The translations under genes and the position numbers were made by a program. The notes beneath the pieces are model-generated. The model searched no databases. It was not told the origin of the DNA and saw only the letters and a list, made by a program, of their open reading frames with translations. From assembly GCF_014697425.1 (NCBI RefSeq), contig NZ_JACJRU010000002.1, positions 1-64,000 of the forward strand: 64,000 nucleotides of DNA, written 5' to 3'. This DNA comes from Nostoc sp. FACHB-110 (GTDB lineage Bacteria; Cyanobacteriota; Cyanobacteriia; Cyanobacteriales; Nostocaceae). Below, piece after piece: positions 17,419 to 25,825 of this stretch; positions within the stretch are counted from its first letter, which is position 1, and the number at the start of each line of letters is the position of its first letter.

Positions 17419-18985
17419 CGATAAAATTACCACATTAGCTGATTTAGCTTGTATCCAAGCAGAGCAATTTTCTAACAAAACAGCATTAACTTGTCAAGCT
17501 AAATCACTGACTTATTTACAATTACATACACAAAGTAATCGAGTGGCGAATGCACTTTTAGCACAGGGTATCAAAGCCCAATCGAGAGTAGCCATATTAG
17601 CAAAAGATTCCCTTTCAAGTTTTGCAATATTATTTGCTTGCGCCAAAATTAACGCTGTTTTAGTACCAATTAACTGGCGGTTAGCGGCTTTAGAAATAAG
17701 TTACATTATCACAGATGCTGATGTAGAAATTCTCTTTATTGGGGCGGAATTTCATTCATTAGTTAAATCGATTAAAAATGAACTTCCTTGTCTAAAGACT
17801 ATTATTACTCTAGAAAAAAATGAACATGACTGGCTAAATTACGATGTATGGTATCAACAATTCAGCGATGTTCAACCGCAAATTCCTATTGAACCCAATG
17901 ATGTGGTTGTGCAAATTTACACTAGTGGGACAACAGGCCGTCCTAAAGGTGTTCAACTAGGACATTATAGTTTTTTTGCGATTGCTAAAGAGGTAGTGCA
18001 GCAAAATAAAACTTGGATAAATTGGCGGGCAACAGATAAAAGTCTATTAGTAATTCCTTTTTTTCATATTGGTGGTTTATGGTGGGCGATTCGTGGTTTA
18101 GCATCTGGGGCAGAAAATATTTTGCTTCCAGGCTTTATAGGAATTGAAATTTTAGCCGCGATAGAAAAATATCAAATTACTAAAATATGTATGGTTCCCT
18201 CAATGATTCAAGTTTTATTGACTGAACCTGATTGTCAACAAACAGATTTTTCCGCATTAGAATATATCGTTTATGGGGGTTCACCAATTGCCGAATCACT
18301 ATTAAAAAAAGCAATGGCCACATTTGGCTGTCAATTTGTCCAAATTTATGGCATGACTGAAACAGGCAACTGTGCTGTCACTTTACCTGCTAACGATCAT
18401 ACTTGGGAAAATCCAGCCCGACTTAAGGCGGCGGGTAAACCTTTTCCTGGTGTATCAATTGCGGTTGTGAATCATCAAAAAGAAGCCTTAGGATTTGGTG
18501 AAATTGGCGAAATTTGGATTAAATCACCAGCAAACATGATTGGTTATTGGAAATTACCAGAAGCTACAGCCGCAACATTAGTAGATGGTTGGATTCATAC
18601 AGGAGATGCTGGCTACTTGGATGAAGCCGGTTATCTTTATATTTGCGATCGCATTAAAGATATGATTTGCTATGCCGGAGAAAATATTTATCCAGCAGAG
18701 ATTGAAAATATTTTATCTGAACATACAGCAGTTGCTGAAGTTGCTGTCATTGGGATTCCCGATGAAGATTGGGGAGAAAGTATTAAAGCGATCGTAGTTT
18801 TAAAAGCAGGTATGAGTGCAACTGCTTTTGATATCATCAATTTTGTCAGAGGGAAACTAGCTGATTTTAAGTTACCCAGAAGTGTAGAGTTTACAGAATC
18901 TCTACCCAGAACACCAAGCGGCAAAATTCAAAAAGGTCAGCTACGAGCCAAATATTGGCAAGGCTATCAACGGCAAGTTAATTAG
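17408..18985 (+). CDS. scoC: Acyl-AMP / acyl-CoA ligase, ScoC / FadD10-like
   Basis: 525 residues, ANL superfamily. P-loop YTSGTTGRPKG at about 176, YGMTETGN near 310, GWIHTGDAGYLDEAGY near 395, IKDMICYAGENIYPAEIE and the final PRTPSGKIQKGQ lysine motif are all present, so it should be active. By family and position it activates a fatty acid (probably an alpha,beta-unsaturated one) as acyl-AMP and loads it on the ACP at 12764. Its ATG lies 11 bases inside the end of the NRPS gene, so the genes are co-translated. A plain acyl-CoA synthetase cannot be excluded by sequence alone. Confidence 0.88.
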   Translation: MIYNDKITTLADLACIQAEQFSNKTALTCQAKSLTYLQLHTQSNRVANALLAQGIKAQSRVAILAKDSLSSFAILFACAKINAVLVPINWRLAALEISYIITDADVEILFIGAEFHSLVKSIKNELPCLKTIITLEKNEHDWLNYDVWYQQFSDVQPQIPIEPNDVVVQIYTSGTTGRPKGVQLGHYSFFAIAKEVVQQNKTWINWRATDKSLLVIPFFHIGGLWWAIRGLASGAENILLPGFIGIEILAAIEKYQITKICMVPSMIQVLLTEPDCQQTDFSALEYIVYGGSPIAESLLKKAMATFGCQFVQIYGMTETGNCAVTLPANDHTWENPARLKAAGKPFPGVSIAVVNHQKEALGFGEIGEIWIKSPANMIGYWKLPEATAATLVDGWIHTGDAGYLDEAGYLYICDRIKDMICYAGENIYPAEIENILSEHTAVAEVAVIGIPDEDWGESIKAIVVLKAGMSATAFDIINFVRGKLADFKLPRSVEFTESLPRTPSGKIQKGQLRAKYWQGYQRQVN

Positions 18986-19253
18986 GGGGTAGAGGATAGG
19001 GTGTAGGGTGTAGTGTTTAAGACTTCAAGGGACGACAATCACCTCTAAAGCTCGCCAAATAAAGGTTTTGGACGTACAGACCCCTTGAAAAAAGTGGGTA
19101 CTTCTTGAGAATAAAACTGATAGTTCTTCACTCTTTGCTGAACTTCTAATCTCATCTAATCTAAATCCCAACGATACCTATTTATATATCTTTTGATATA
19201 AGTTTATTTACTTGTGAAATATTAAAGTAAAAGATTAATTCAGATAAAAACTT

Positions 19254-19487
19254 ATGACAACCGAGCAAGAACTTCGATCTCTTTTTAATACCCTAGATGG
19301 CGATCAAGACGGCAAAATCTCCATTAATGAGCTTTTTTTAAGTCCTGGCTTAAGCGCAGTCATCTCATCACAAACAAAGACAACTAGCCCCCAAGGATTA
19401 ATAGCACAGTATGATTCAGATAAAGACGGTAGTATTACCTTTGAAGAGTTAAAGCAAGCAGTTAAGGAAGCAAGTAGTTTAACCTAA
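19254..19487 (+). CDS. Two-EF-hand calcium-binding protein (CSE-like)
   Basis: 77 residues with two complete EF-hand loops: DGDQDGKISINE (about 15-26) and DSDKDGSITFEE (about 53-64), each with the required Asp/Asn/Glu ligands at positions 1, 3, 5 and 12. Size and pattern (TEQELRSLF... ISINELFLSPGLS) match what I recall of CSE (Asr1131), a calcium sensor of filamentous cyanobacteria linked to photosynthesis and filament integrity. No signal peptide; cytoplasmic. Stands alone about 270 bases behind the biosynthetic operon. Confidence 0.9.
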   Translation: MTTEQELRSLFNTLDGDQDGKISINELFLSPGLSAVISSQTKTTSPQGLIAQYDSDKDGSITFEELKQAVKEASSLT

Positions 19488-19564
19488 AACTCAAAAAACT
19501 TAATACCGGAATCCTTCAAAGCACCCATGCTACGAGGGATTTGCAATTTCTAACTTAATTTTAT

Positions 19565-19745
19565 GGCGTTGCATAAGTGCGGGATGAAATCATAAAATTC
19601 CACTTTTAAAACTCTTGCTGTCTGCGCCTTTGCGCGGCAGTCGCTACCCTGCGGGAACGCTTTCAGCGAACAAGTCGGCAGAGCCACCCAACGCGCTGCC
19701 TTGCCTTTGCGCGAAACAAAATTCATCCCATTAATCAGCAACGCC
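19565..19745. repeat. MITE-like element, GGCGTTGC family (copy A, 181 bp)
   Basis: Inverted ends GGCGTTGC-N7-CGGGATGAA and TTCATCCC-N8-GCAACGCC. Interior has TTGCGCGGCAGTCGCTACCC and GCCTTTGCGCGAAAC. Same ends and interior modules recur at 24276-24388 and, inverted, at 43111-43268. No coding capacity; a non-autonomous mobile element by structure. Confidence 0.8.
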
Positions 19746-19770
19746 CGAAATTTTTTCTCCCTAATGAAAT

Positions 19771-20421
19771 TCATCTTTTAAACTTCTCGATTTGCTGCTG
19801 AAAGTAATCTCGCCAACCTGTAGGTAAAGCCTCAACTTGTACAGCACGCTGTAACAGTTCTAGGTCGTGTGTTGCCCGTGCATAAAGTTGGGTAATATTA
19901 GCAACAGTAACATTATTTGAATCTCGACTGATTAACGACAAAGTATCACCATTTTCGACTGTACCCTCTTGCAGCACTGAAAAGTAGAACCCCGTTAGGC
20001 GGCTATCTAAAAACAGTTTAACTATATCAGTTCTTCCAAACTTAATTCCCAATTTATAACAAGGCATTCGCGGTTGAGTTACCATGACCTCTGCACTACC
20101 AATCCGAAAGCAATCGCCAATATTAACCTCATCTTCTAATAAGCCAACCGTAGTTAGATTTTCACCAAACATTCCCCAGGGCAAATCCATATAAGGTAAC
20201 TTGTGCCGCCAATAGTCGTAATGCTCGAATGGATAAACATAAACTGCTTTGTCTTTACCTCCGTGGACACTCAAATCAGCTTGTCTATCTCCATCTAAAT
20301 TGAGCGATCGCATCATCACTCGTCCCTCAACTGGTTCTTTAAAAATTCCAGTTGTCACTGTTTTACCCTTCCAAAGCACTTCACGGGGTAGTCCTACATT
20401 AACAGAGATAACTTGCAACAT
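19771..20421 (-). CDS. MOSC domain protein (YiiM-like)
   Basis: 216 residues. MOSC fold (about 1-160) with the start MLQVISVNVGLPREVLWKG, SLNLDGDRQADLSVHGGKDK and the conserved Cys in QPRMPCYKLGIKFG, followed by a 3-alpha domain (YARATHDLELLQRAVQVEAL). This is the plan of E. coli YiiM, a molybdenum-cofactor protein that reduces N-hydroxylated bases such as 6-hydroxylaminopurine. Substrate here is not known. Soluble, alone on the minus strand. Confidence 0.9.
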   Translation of the reverse strand: MLQVISVNVGLPREVLWKGKTVTTGIFKEPVEGRVMMRSLNLDGDRQADLSVHGGKDKAVYVYPFEHYDYWRHKLPYMDLPWGMFGENLTTVGLLEDEVNIGDCFRIGSAEVMVTQPRMPCYKLGIKFGRTDIVKLFLDSRLTGFYFSVLQEGTVENGDTLSLISRDSNNVTVANITQLYARATHDLELLQRAVQVEALPTGWRDYFQQQIEKFKR

Positions 20422-20580
20422 TTCATATCTCCTCTATTAAAATTTTCTACCGATATTCAGCCTGATAGATAATATGCTGGATATTACTTGGTTATCAGAG
20501 GAATTTATTAAAAGTAAATAACAAGTTTAAGCACCAGAATAAATTAAGTAAGTCGGTGTAAATAATTATTGTTGGAATAA

Positions 20581-20654
20581 GGCAGGGGGAAAAAGCGTTT
20601 GAGCCTTATTTACTTTTCTTCACATAGTTTGGTTTTATTGCATCGACTTACTTA
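20581..20654. repeat. Dispersed repeat with ACATAGTTTGGTTTTATTGCA core (copy 1)
   Basis: The stretch CAGGGGG ... TTTATTTACTTT-like ... CATAGTTTGGTTTTATTGCA ... CGACTTACTTA recurs almost unchanged at 24181-24260. Its right end forms the stop codon of the gene at 20652. Confidence 0.65.
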
Positions 20655-21446
20655 CTCATCCAAAAAAGATAAGGGATTGCTCATATTTTTGGCAAAACCT
20701 AAAATGCCCTGATCTTGATGTTCATAGATTAATTGCCCTTGAGAATCAAATACAAAAGTTGCTCCACGTTGTGTCAAATAAGATGAGTCTGGTACGTAAA
20801 TCTTCCAGTTGCTCAAAACTTGGGTCATGTTTCGCAGGCGCAAGGTTGCTAGTTCAAAAGGTCGCTGAAAACCCTTTCCTCCAGCCGCCTTGAAAAATGC
20901 ACCTTTGATTGGTGGTAATGGCGTACCTCTAACGACTTCCTCATCAGCAATTAATTGAGGGGCTTTCTTGTCACCTTTGTAACCCCGAAAAACTTCCTTC
21001 AAGGTTCCTGGGCTACCAATCCCTGCACACATGAGCATTAAATTCAGCCAAGCTTTTTGTGAACTTGATAGCAAAGGAAATTGTAGAGATAAACCTTGAT
21101 AAAGACCTAAAAGGCTATGAATTTGGGCTTTTGCATCTACAAACAACCATTCTTGAGGAAACCCAGTATATTCACAAAACTTGATTCCCGAATTGTGATC
21201 GCCAATTCCAATAGCTCGAATTGAAATTCCTCTAGCTTGGATTTGTTCTTTTTCTTTCCTCAGCCACCAAGCATATTCTAAATTATCAAAATCTCCCAAC
21301 TGCGACCATATAAGTACCAGTAGCTTTGAACTGTGGCTGCAACCATCTAGAATGGGTTTCATCTTTCCATCGCTAACTCGCAGACGTTGAGTTTGGCTCA
21401 AAATTGAATAAATTTCTGGGGAGTTAGAGCTTGTCTGAGTATTCAT
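20652..21446 (-). CDS. Peroxiredoxin-like (AhpC/TSA_2) protein lacking the active Cys
   Basis: 264 residues with a thioredoxin-like fold: KLLVLIWSQLGDFDNLEYAWW is the strand-loop-helix that in true peroxiredoxins holds the peroxidatic Cys, but here it reads WSQLGDFD without Cys. Later segments GATFVFDSQGQLIYEHQDQG and LGFAKNMSNPLSFL match the AhpC/TSA_2 (PRXL2-like) group of cyanobacteria and plants. Scattered Cys elsewhere (CEYTGF, CAGIGS) could still be redox active. Soluble. Function unknown; a peroxidase role is doubtful. Confidence 0.75.
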   Translation of the reverse strand: MNTQTSSNSPEIYSILSQTQRLRVSDGKMKPILDGCSHSSKLLVLIWSQLGDFDNLEYAWWLRKEKEQIQARGISIRAIGIGDHNSGIKFCEYTGFPQEWLFVDAKAQIHSLLGLYQGLSLQFPLLSSSQKAWLNLMLMCAGIGSPGTLKEVFRGYKGDKKAPQLIADEEVVRGTPLPPIKGAFFKAAGGKGFQRPFELATLRLRNMTQVLSNWKIYVPDSSYLTQRGATFVFDSQGQLIYEHQDQGILGFAKNMSNPLSFLDE

Positions 21447-21620
21447 GCAGGTGAGGTTAACAGTATTTGATTTTAGGTGACTAAAACGGGGTGTAGGTTA
21501 GAGGTTGTTTTCCCACACCCCATAGGGTACAAGCCCCTGCTTTTCAGTATGTGGTTTCCTACACCCTACCCCCTCTACACCCTTTTCATTGAAGGAGTAT
21601 TCTTGAACAAGAAATAGAGT

Positions 21621-22739
21621 TTAAGCAGCGTTAGCCAGAGGATTACCTTGCAATAGCTGGATAATTGCCGTTTTTTCTAAAATTCCTACCAGTACACCGT
21701 TTTCTCGAATGACAGCTAAGGCGGATAGTTTTTGCTGTTCGAGTAGCTGTATGACTTCTAACAGGGGTTGATCTGATTTGACTGTATTTGATGCAGCAAC
21801 TGGGCGCATGATTTGTGTCACGGGAGTTTCCGACCATTGGGTTGTGGGGATGGTTCGCAAGTCATCTACCAGCACTGCACCAACTAATTGTCCAGCATCA
21901 TCAGTCACCAGAAACCTGCACCAGCCTTGGAAAATTTGCTCGTCAGCTAACTCTCGCAAACTGGCATTTGCAGAGATGATGGGACTATTGGTTGTGACTA
22001 CATCTGCTGCGGTTAAGCCATTGAGTTTTTCTTGCACTCTGGCAAATTGGGCTGCATTACCAGCATTTTGCAGTAAGAAGAAACCGATTAACAGATTCCA
22101 AACATTAGCGAAACTGCCAAAGAATAATAGAGGAATTATCCCAGAGGCGATCGCCACCCAACCAAAGATTTGTCCAACTCGGCTAGCAAAACTGACACCT
22201 TTGTAAGGATTACCTGTAATTTTCCACACCAAAGCTTTGAGGACATTACCGCCATCTAAAGGCAAGCCAGGGATTAAGTTAAACAACGCTAACGCTAAGT
22301 TAACAGTTGCTAGCACACCCAAAATTGCGGCTAAGGGGCCAGAGACTGCGCCAGTTATGGCAATGCCTGTAAACAGACCAAAGAGTAATAAACTTACTAA
22401 CGGGCCTGCGATCGCAATCCAAAAAGCCCCAGCAGGAGTTTTCGATTCTTTTTCTAGATTTGCCAAACCACCAAAGATAAATAAAGTAATCGATTTAACA
22501 TCAATTCCTTGGCGAATAGCGACAAAGCTATGTCCTAATTCGTGGGCGACGACAGAAGCAAACAATAATAACGCCGTCATCAATCCTAGTAGCAAACCCA
22601 ACCCCCCAGATAAGTAGGGAAATTGCGCTAACAGTCCACTACTATAGCTCCAAGCCACTAAACCCAGAACTAAAAACCACGAAGGATGGATGTAAAACGG
22701 AATCCCGAAGAGATTCCCAACGCGAATTGTGCCATTCAT
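21621..22739 (-). CDS. Site-2 protease family (M50) zinc metalloprotease with CBS domains
   Basis: 372 residues from ATG 22739; a GTG nine bases upstream lies inside the AAGGTG ribosome site. Six or so membrane segments with zinc motif HELGH (about residue 65) and the partner motif NLIPGLPLDGG (about 160), where Asp is the third ligand. The C-terminal 130 residues hold a CBS pair (VTQIMRPVAASNTVKSDQPL, then LAVIRENGVLVGILEKTAII), which senses adenine nucleotides in relatives. Intramembrane proteolysis of an unknown substrate. Starts GTIRVGNLFGIPFYIHPSWF, typical of this group. Confidence 0.92.
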   Translation of the reverse strand: MNGTIRVGNLFGIPFYIHPSWFLVLGLVAWSYSSGLLAQFPYLSGGLGLLLGLMTALLLFASVVAHELGHSFVAIRQGIDVKSITLFIFGGLANLEKESKTPAGAFWIAIAGPLVSLLLFGLFTGIAITGAVSGPLAAILGVLATVNLALALFNLIPGLPLDGGNVLKALVWKITGNPYKGVSFASRVGQIFGWVAIASGIIPLLFFGSFANVWNLLIGFFLLQNAGNAAQFARVQEKLNGLTAADVVTTNSPIISANASLRELADEQIFQGWCRFLVTDDAGQLVGAVLVDDLRTIPTTQWSETPVTQIMRPVAASNTVKSDQPLLEVIQLLEQQKLSALAVIRENGVLVGILEKTAIIQLLQGNPLANAA

Positions 22740-22867
22740 ATCGTTCACCTTTGAATGCTGCCGAGAGATTGACTTTTCGCTCTCGATGTCTCTAGTGTAA
22801 CGAAATGTAACAAAAATTAAATTCTCTCAACGGTTGTAGTTACCGTCCTTTTCTGTGCGGGTATTAA

Positions 22868-22902
22868 GAACATACTCACAAATATTGTCTGTTGAGACTA
22901 GC
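22868..22902. repeat. Diverged GACTTACGCAC-family repeat
   Basis: ACATACTCACAAATATTGTC then TGTTGAGACTAGC parallels the head of the repeat at 6791 with several substitutions. Lies between rtcA and the protease gene. Confidence 0.45.
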
Positions 22903-22942
22903 CTGATGGGTTAGTAGGGTGTTTCCTCACATCATCAAACTT

Positions 22943-23998
22943 CTATAGCCCTAGTTTCTTTATAGGTAATACCTTGACAATCTTCTCCACCTTGTCTACA
23001 GTTACCCGCGAAAGTCCAAATTTTTCAATTACTGTGGCATTGGTTGTCAGGTGAGAACTCACATTAGCGACTTTATATTGACTTTCTTCAGAAGCTAAAG
23101 TCGCTGGCAAGATTAACTGATCCCCTAAATGCTCATCGACAGGTGCGCCAGCGTGATGAAACTTCAGTAACTGTTCACAAGCAATTTCGGCAACTTTTTC
23201 CGATGACATTCGCCAGCGGCCAAACCCGCCAAATCCTGTCAGACTATGTTTATATTCAGCCGTTAAAAAAATCCCTGCTCCTGCTGCTATGCTCTTTTCC
23301 CGCAAAGCTTGTATCGAAACTTTTAATCCAGCTGTTCTTAATAAATTTTCCGCCCTATTTGCCATACGTTGGGGGATATGGGCAGGTAAATCTGTCACCA
23401 CAGCAAGTCCCCGCACTTGCTGTAAATCACCGCGTTCTAGCAAATCAATACCACACAGTTGACTACCACCACTAACCTGCATCTTAACTTCTCCGCCACC
23501 TTGGGGATACCACCCCCAAGCCCCTAATTTCACAGATGCGTTTATCCCCATCCGCTTTAACATCGGCAAATAGACTTGCTCAATATAGGTCATCGTTGGG
23601 CTAAAGATGACATGAGTGCCTCCGCGTAAAGTCACATGAGAGTCACCCTGGGCTAGTGCTAGAGGTAAGAGAATAGTTTGTAAAACTAAAGTAATTGCCC
23701 CAGCCGAACCACCTTCTTGCACTTCGCTGACATCAAAGGTATAGTTTCCCGCCTGTACTGGAATAGTAGGAGTAAATTCCAGCGTCATCGAACCTAAAGC
23801 ATCACCTTGTATTTGAGCATGACAAATCTTGGCAGCAGCACGAACAGCTGTGAGATGCTGTGCCGCTAACCCTGGTCTTTTGCGTCCAGCACGAATAGCT
23901 GTAATGCGAATAGGTTCACCAGTAATGGCAGCTAAACTCAGACAAGTGCGAAGAACTTGTCCGCCTCCCTCTCCAAAGGAACCGTCGATGTCAATCAT
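22943..23998 (-). CDS. rtcA: RNA 3'-terminal phosphate cyclase
   Basis: 351 residues from ATG 23998 (a TTG two codons upstream is less likely). DGSFGEGGGQVLRTCLSLAA at the N-terminus, PGLAAQHLTAVRAA, EVQEGGSAGAITLVLQ and FGGFGRWRMSSE are the RtcA signatures. The nucleotidylated His lies in DEHLGDQLILP. It turns RNA 3'-phosphates to 2',3'-cyclic phosphates with ATP. The partner rtcB is not in the window. Alone on the minus strand. Confidence 0.96.
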   Translation of the reverse strand: MIDIDGSFGEGGGQVLRTCLSLAAITGEPIRITAIRAGRKRPGLAAQHLTAVRAAAKICHAQIQGDALGSMTLEFTPTIPVQAGNYTFDVSEVQEGGSAGAITLVLQTILLPLALAQGDSHVTLRGGTHVIFSPTMTYIEQVYLPMLKRMGINASVKLGAWGWYPQGGGEVKMQVSGGSQLCGIDLLERGDLQQVRGLAVVTDLPAHIPQRMANRAENLLRTAGLKVSIQALREKSIAAGAGIFLTAEYKHSLTGFGGFGRWRMSSEKVAEIACEQLLKFHHAGAPVDEHLGDQLILPATLASEESQYKVANVSSHLTTNATVIEKFGLSRVTVDKVEKIVKVLPIKKLGL

Positions 23999-24085
23999 GA
24001 GCAATGATTAAAAGATAGATTTTGGGTTATGCCCACGGTTTTGACAATTAAACCACAGATAAATGCTGATGCACACATTTATTAG

Positions 24086-24122
24086 GTATGACTTACGCAC
24101 AAAGTTTATCTGTGGAGGTTGG
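24086..24122. repeat. GACTTACGCAC-family repeat
   Basis: GTATGACTTACGCACAAAG then TTTATCTGTGGAGGTTGG; near-identical to the heads at 6791 and 52215. First of three unrelated repeats packed into 24086-24388. Confidence 0.7.
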
Positions 24123-24180
24123 GTTAATGGGTTTTATATCGTGTCCTGTTAAAGACTTATCATGAAGACCGCAGGGGAGC

Positions 24181-24260
24181 AGGGGGCAGGGAGATAAAGA
24201 GTTTGAGCTTTATTTACTTTTATTTACATAGTTTGGTTTTATTGCACTGACTTACTTAGT
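24181..24260. repeat. Dispersed repeat with ACATAGTTTGGTTTTATTGCA core (copy 2)
   Basis: Near-identical to 20581-20654 over the TTTATTTACTTT and CATAGTTTGGTTTTATTGCA parts, ending GACTTACTTA. Confidence 0.65.
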
Positions 24261-24275
24261 TAATTATCAATTTGG

Positions 24276-24388
24276 GGCGTTGCATAAATGCGGGATGCTC
24301 CCAGCATTTTTAGCAAGGTTAACTATCGATGTTTCGCGCCTTTGCGCCTTTGCGCGAAACAAAAAACATCCCTCTAATCAGCAACGCC
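24276..24388. repeat. MITE-like element, GGCGTTGC family (copy B, 113 bp)
   Basis: Ends GGCGTTGCATAAATGCGGGATG and its imperfect inverse CATCCC-N8-GCAACGCC; interior TTTGCGCCTTTGCGCGAAAC. The right end lies inside the 3' end of the gene at 24374 and supplies its last four codons and stop. Confidence 0.8.
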
Positions 24389-25732
24389 ATCAATTTGGAA
24401 TTCTAATACTTTGCTTTTGCCTGGGTTCATCAGTCCATAGGGATCAACCATTTCTTTAAATTTCAACTGCTCAGGATCGATTACTTTTCTGCCACCGTCC
24501 TCAATAATATACGTGTGGGGATTAGCGATAAACACACCTTTGGCTTCGTGGTAATGAATAATTTCGTTGAGGCGTTCTGCAGTGGTGTAACGTACTAGTT
24601 GTAAAGCCGCAGGTATGACTCGACCGTTAACACGAATAAATTCTAAGTGCATCATCACTTCTTCACCGAAATGATGATAAAGTTCTTCGACTAATTCTAA
24701 ACCTTGATCGGCTGGGAAGATACTTTGTAAGTATGTAATCGAAGTATCTACAGTTCTGGCGTGCAAGGTGGTGTGATTCCAAGTAAATTCGGCTAAATTT
24801 AATCCTTTACCTGCTTCTTGGGCTGGTTTTTGATAGGTGATTCGACCACCGAATTGCTGTACCAAACCAGATAATAGTTCTAAACTAGGCTCGGCAATCA
24901 TTAATAGGGCTGCATGATTACCCTCAGAAATATATTGATGCAAAGCGGTAAAGTATTCTGGTATGGGAGATGCAAAGATGGAGATGGTTTTTTTCATCAT
25001 CCCATCGGCGTTACCTAGAGACTGCCCAAATTTTGCGGCTGTGATGAAGTCGTCAAAAGTAACAATTACTTCTGCCCAAGGATAAGCAGGGCCTAGAGGA
25101 ATTTCTACCTCGGTGATAATGCCGTTAATTCCCCAAGCATGGTTGACCTTCTGCACGTCATCTGAGCGCAGTTCTATGACACGGGGTTCTGCTTCTAAAG
25201 TTACCACACGCAAGCCCAAAAGATTACCGCGATCGCCAAGTAACCCATACTGTATTGAGCCAATACCACCACTTCCACCAGCAACAAACCCTGCAATAGT
25301 CGCTGTGCGGTAGGTTGAAGGGGCCATCCGCATTTCCCAACCGCTTTCTCGCGTTTTTTTATCTAAGGCTGCCAATTTCACCCCTGCTTGGACTCGCGCT
25401 ACCCCTGGTTTGACCCAGAGAATTTCTTGCATCTTGGTCATGTCTAAAATTACACCACCGTACATCGGTACGCATTGCCCATAATTCCCTGTTCCTGCAC
25501 CACGTACAGTTATAGGTACGCGTAATTTGGCACAAGTCGCTGCTACTTTAACTACTTCCTCTTCATTAGCAGGACGTACTACAATATCTCCGACTTTGCC
25601 AGCGAGTTTGGGTACAAGGACAGGGCTAAAGGTGTGATAATCCTGGGACAGTTTCGCTACTTGGTTTGGGTCGGTGATGGTTTCGATGCCTGTAAAAGCA
25701 GCAGTGAGAGTTTCTAAATTGGTAGTTGCCAT
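24374..25732 (-). CDS. FAD-linked oxidase (GlcD / BBE-like dehydrogenase)
   Basis: 452 residues. FAD_binding_4 domain at about 40-220: VVRPANEEEVVKVAATCAKL, TVRGAGTGNYGQCVPMYGGV (flavin-binding GxGxGNYGQ loop) and FVAGGSGGIGSIQYG. The C-terminal half ends in HPHTYIIEDGG-like and MVDPYGLMNPGKSK, usual for D-2-hydroxyacid or related oxidases. Substrate unknown. It is the last gene of the minus-strand operon with the ABC transporter (25826-28464), opposite the URC genes, so oxidation of a pyrimidine-derived compound is an inference. The last four residues (GVAD) and the stop are encoded by the MITE copy at 24276-24388, so the original C-terminus was probably altered. Confidence 0.88.
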   Translation of the reverse strand: MATTNLETLTAAFTGIETITDPNQVAKLSQDYHTFSPVLVPKLAGKVGDIVVRPANEEEVVKVAATCAKLRVPITVRGAGTGNYGQCVPMYGGVILDMTKMQEILWVKPGVARVQAGVKLAALDKKTRESGWEMRMAPSTYRTATIAGFVAGGSGGIGSIQYGLLGDRGNLLGLRVVTLEAEPRVIELRSDDVQKVNHAWGINGIITEVEIPLGPAYPWAEVIVTFDDFITAAKFGQSLGNADGMMKKTISIFASPIPEYFTALHQYISEGNHAALLMIAEPSLELLSGLVQQFGGRITYQKPAQEAGKGLNLAEFTWNHTTLHARTVDTSITYLQSIFPADQGLELVEELYHHFGEEVMMHLEFIRVNGRVIPAALQLVRYTTAERLNEIIHYHEAKGVFIANPHTYIIEDGGRKVIDPEQLKFKEMVDPYGLMNPGKSKVLEFQIDGVAD

Positions 25733-25825
25733 AGTCTTTTTTTAACGCAGAGTAACGCGAAAGTACACAGAGGGTTTGATTCTCAGCGCACCTTTGCGTG
25801 AACCTCAGCGTACCTCTGCGTTTTA

